In this document: in pieces, positions 62,601 to 64,000 of the stretch | How the letters are laid out: each line of letters opens with the position of its first letter | Numbering within the stretch: position 1 is the first letter of the stretch | Assembly (NCBI RefSeq): GCF_001548375.1 | Contig: NZ_AP017295.1 | Span: forward strand, 4,064,501-4,128,500 | DNA: 64,000 nt | Source of the DNA: Nostoc sp. NIES-3756 | Lineage (GTDB): Bacteria; Cyanobacteriota; Cyanobacteriia; Cyanobacteriales; Nostocaceae | Direction of reading: 5' to 3' | Translations under genes and position numbers: made by a program | Notes under the pieces: model-generated | Told to the model about the DNA's origin: nothing | Seen by the model: the letters and a program-made list of their open reading frames with translations, nothing else | Database searches by the model: none

Positions 62601-62685
62601 GGGGAAAGGGAGTGGGGAGTGGGGGGAGATGAGGAGCAGGGGGGTAGAGGAGAAAAAACAAACTGTCAACTGCCTGCTGCCTCCT
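62601..62685. repeat. G-rich minisatellite between the two-component genes
   Basis: GGGAGTGGGGAGTGGGGGG and AGCAGGGGGGTAGAGGAG units with ACTGTCAACTG, the same family as 52236-52333. It separates the response regulator stop from the kinase start. Confidence 0.85.
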
Positions 62686-63360
62686 CTACGAAGGTGGGTT
62701 TAAGCGATAGCCGACACGATGCACTGTTTCTATCGAATCTCTAGCGCCAATTACTTGCAGACGTTGGCGGAGGCGGCGAATTAAGGTTGTGATGGCATTA
62801 CTTTCTGGTTCTTCTCCGAAACTCCAAAGAGCTTGCTCAATTTGGTCGTGGGATAAAATTTGCCGGGGATGGCGCATAAAATATTCCATCAGTTGAAACT
62901 CTCGGCTGGAAAGTTGAGTTGCCACTGAATCAAGTTCAATAGTCAAATTAGATAAATGTAGGTGCAAATTGCCCAAGCTGATTTTATCTCCTTGCCACAT
63001 TGGCGATCGCCTACCCAATGCCCGCACTCGCGCCAACAACTCTAACACATCCACTGGTTTGACTAAGTAATCATCAGCTCCAGCATCCAAACCTGCCACT
63101 TTATTGGCAACTGTGTCTTTTGCCGTTAACATCAGCACAGGAGCTAATTTACCAGCGCTGCGATATATTTGGCACAGTTCTAACCCGCTTAACTTGGGCA
63201 ACATCCAGTCTAAAATTAACAAATCATAATTCTTATTAAAGGCGAACCATTGGGCTGTTTCTCCGTCTGCGATCGCATCAACTGTATGCCCAACTTTCAA
63301 TAATGCTGTCCGTAATGGCTCTAACTGTGCTGGATCGTCTTCCACCAGTAAGATCAACAT
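62686..63360 (-). CDS. rppA: OmpR-family response regulator, RppA/NrsR-like
   Basis: A 224-residue protein. The receiver domain (1-120) has the acidic pair EDD (7-9), phospho-acceptor Asp51 (LLILDWMLPK), Thr in MLTAKD and Lys in YLVKPVD. The winged-helix output domain (about 127-222) contains SSREFQLMEYFMRHPRQILSHDQIEQALWSFGEEPESNAITTLIRRLRQRL and HRVGYRLNPP. It is divergent from the small membrane protein gene and upstream of its kinase. The palindrome at 63420-63435 could be its binding site. Confidence 0.9.
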   Translation of the reverse strand: MLILLVEDDPAQLEPLRTALLKVGHTVDAIADGETAQWFAFNKNYDLLILDWMLPKLSGLELCQIYRSAGKLAPVLMLTAKDTVANKVAGLDAGADDYLVKPVDVLELLARVRALGRRSPMWQGDKISLGNLHLHLSNLTIELDSVATQLSSREFQLMEYFMRHPRQILSHDQIEQALWSFGEEPESNAITTLIRRLRQRLQVIGARDSIETVHRVGYRLNPPS

Positions 63361-63419
63361 CAGATTTGCTTGGCTTGCTGTATTTTTTGTTTTCTCATTT
63401 TAAGATTAAGCTACAACAG

Positions 63420-63435
63420 TGACACAAAAGTGTCA
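63420..63435. promoter_or_regulatory. Inverted repeat, candidate operator
   Basis: TGACAC-AAAA-GTGTCA, a perfect 6-bp inverted repeat with a 4-bp spacer, about 60 bp upstream of the response regulator start in the divergent promoter region. Confidence 0.5.
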
Positions 63436-63543
63436 GCCACTATTGATTAGGGAGATAAAGGTATAAAGGAAGTAGTTGATTTGTAAGTATGGTTGTTTGG
63501 TTTTTCAGATTTCCCTTACACCCCTATACCCCTATACTCTTCC

Positions 63544-63942
63544 ATGCGCCAACTTCCAATTTTTCCAGTTTTACGAACATTGGGCTTTGTGTTTTGGTTA
63601 TCGTTGCCATTGATTGGGTTGATTTTTTGGCTGGGAAGCGGTTTTATTGGCGATCAAATACTCAGTCGAGCCTATAACCACAAAAAATATCTCCAAGCCG
63701 ATACCCAAATGGCATGGCAGATGAAGAAAACGATTACAGCTATTGAAGTAGAAATTCTTACATCTAAAGGAATTTCCCTTGTGAGTGTCAAAACAAATCA
63801 CTCAACCCTCAAAACTATAATGTTTGAGTTTGCGATCGCTGAACCTAGCAAACTAGAAGCCAAGCTTGCTCAAGAGTTAGGCTTGTCTCAAGAACGAGTT
63901 AAAGAATTAATTCACTATCAAGCTTTAGATAATCAACATTAG
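63544..63942 (+). CDS. Small membrane-anchored protein, unknown function
   Basis: I choose the ATG at 63544 (132 residues). The 17 codons upstream in frame are repeat-like (YTPIPLYS type). One strong N-terminal membrane helix (LRTLGFVFWLSLPLIGLIFWLGSGFI) is followed by a soluble domain (TQMAWQMKKTITAIEVEILTSKGISLVSVKTNHSTLKTIMFEFAIAEPSKLEAKLAQELGLSQERVKELIHYQ). It is not a family I recognise. It is divergently transcribed from the rppA-like gene, which suggests regulation by that system. Confidence 0.6.
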   Translation: MRQLPIFPVLRTLGFVFWLSLPLIGLIFWLGSGFIGDQILSRAYNHKKYLQADTQMAWQMKKTITAIEVEILTSKGISLVSVKTNHSTLKTIMFEFAIAEPSKLEAKLAQELGLSQERVKELIHYQALDNQH

Positions 63943-64000
63943 AGTTTGAGAACTGGGAGAGATGAGGGAGAGGAAAAAGGCAGGGGAAAAGTTCTCTCCC

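Noticed and set aside
62601..62669. 23-codon N-terminal extension of the histidine kinase
   Set aside because: It is encoded by a G-rich minisatellite, and the ATG at 62600 directly precedes the conserved membrane helix.

Overview
The window looks like chromosomal DNA of a filamentous, Nostoc/Anabaena-type (Nostocales) cyanobacterium. Supporting evidence is the frequent GCGATCGC (HIP1) octamer, short tandem heptamer arrays of the TTCGTAA/TACGAAT type, several G-rich minisatellites, and families typical of this group: a two-partner-secretion hemagglutinin, CHAT proteases, CHASE2, KGK, DUF1822, DUF928 and a CoaR-like cobalt sensor. I saw no rRNA, tRNA, CRISPR array or complete insertion sequence.

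Layout. 1-5.3 kb: an exported formylglycine-generating enzyme (cut by the window edge) overlapping an exported sulfatase, then a BASS-type transporter and a peroxiredoxin-like gene. 5.5-13.7 kb: surface and secretion genes, namely a filamentous-hemagglutinin-like protein, a TPR-CHAT protease and a large RTX-type calcium-binding repeat protein. 14.1-18.0 kb: a 1303-residue PAS/GAF/GGDEF/EAL cyclic-di-GMP enzyme. 18.1-20.1 kb: a VOC protein and an orphan sulfonate-binding lipoprotein. 20.1-36.2 kb: a three-gene biosynthetic operon on the minus strand, made of a 4197-residue NRPS (C-A-PCP-E-C-A-PCP-C-A-PCP-reductase), an HExxH metallopeptidase-like protein and a BacA/SbmA-type ABC exporter. The adenylation pockets read by hand suggest an N-capped D-Tyr(or Phe)-Pro-Arg-type aldehyde, a spumigin/aeruginosin-like serine-protease inhibitor.

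36.8-43.4 kb: a PrsW-like membrane protease overlapping a methyltransferase, a small membrane protein, an HNH nuclease coupled to a nonsense-interrupted KGK gene, an intact KGK paralogue, a bacterial dynamin-like GTPase and a small exported protein. 44.0-49.4 kb: a four-gene operon with a GMC flavo-oxidoreductase, its likely partner subunit and two related cupin proteins; its substrate is not apparent. 49.5-53.4 kb: a small protein, a divergent MocR regulator/PPOX pair and a radical SAM protein. 53.6-59.2 kb: a tight operon of sigma-like factor, DUF1822, CHAT-CHASE2 membrane protease and DUF928, which looks like a proteolytic signalling system of unknown function. 59.3-64 kb: small proteins, a CoaR-like MerR/precorrin-isomerase cobalt sensor, an RppA/RppB (NrsR/NrsS)-like two-component system and a small membrane protein.

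A recurring theme is the intrusion of dispersed repeats into genes. They supply the C-terminus of the peroxiredoxin-like protein, an apparent N-terminal extension of the histidine kinase, the first codons of the CoaR-like gene, and several internal segments of the NRPS, including a perfect 48-bp inverted pair.
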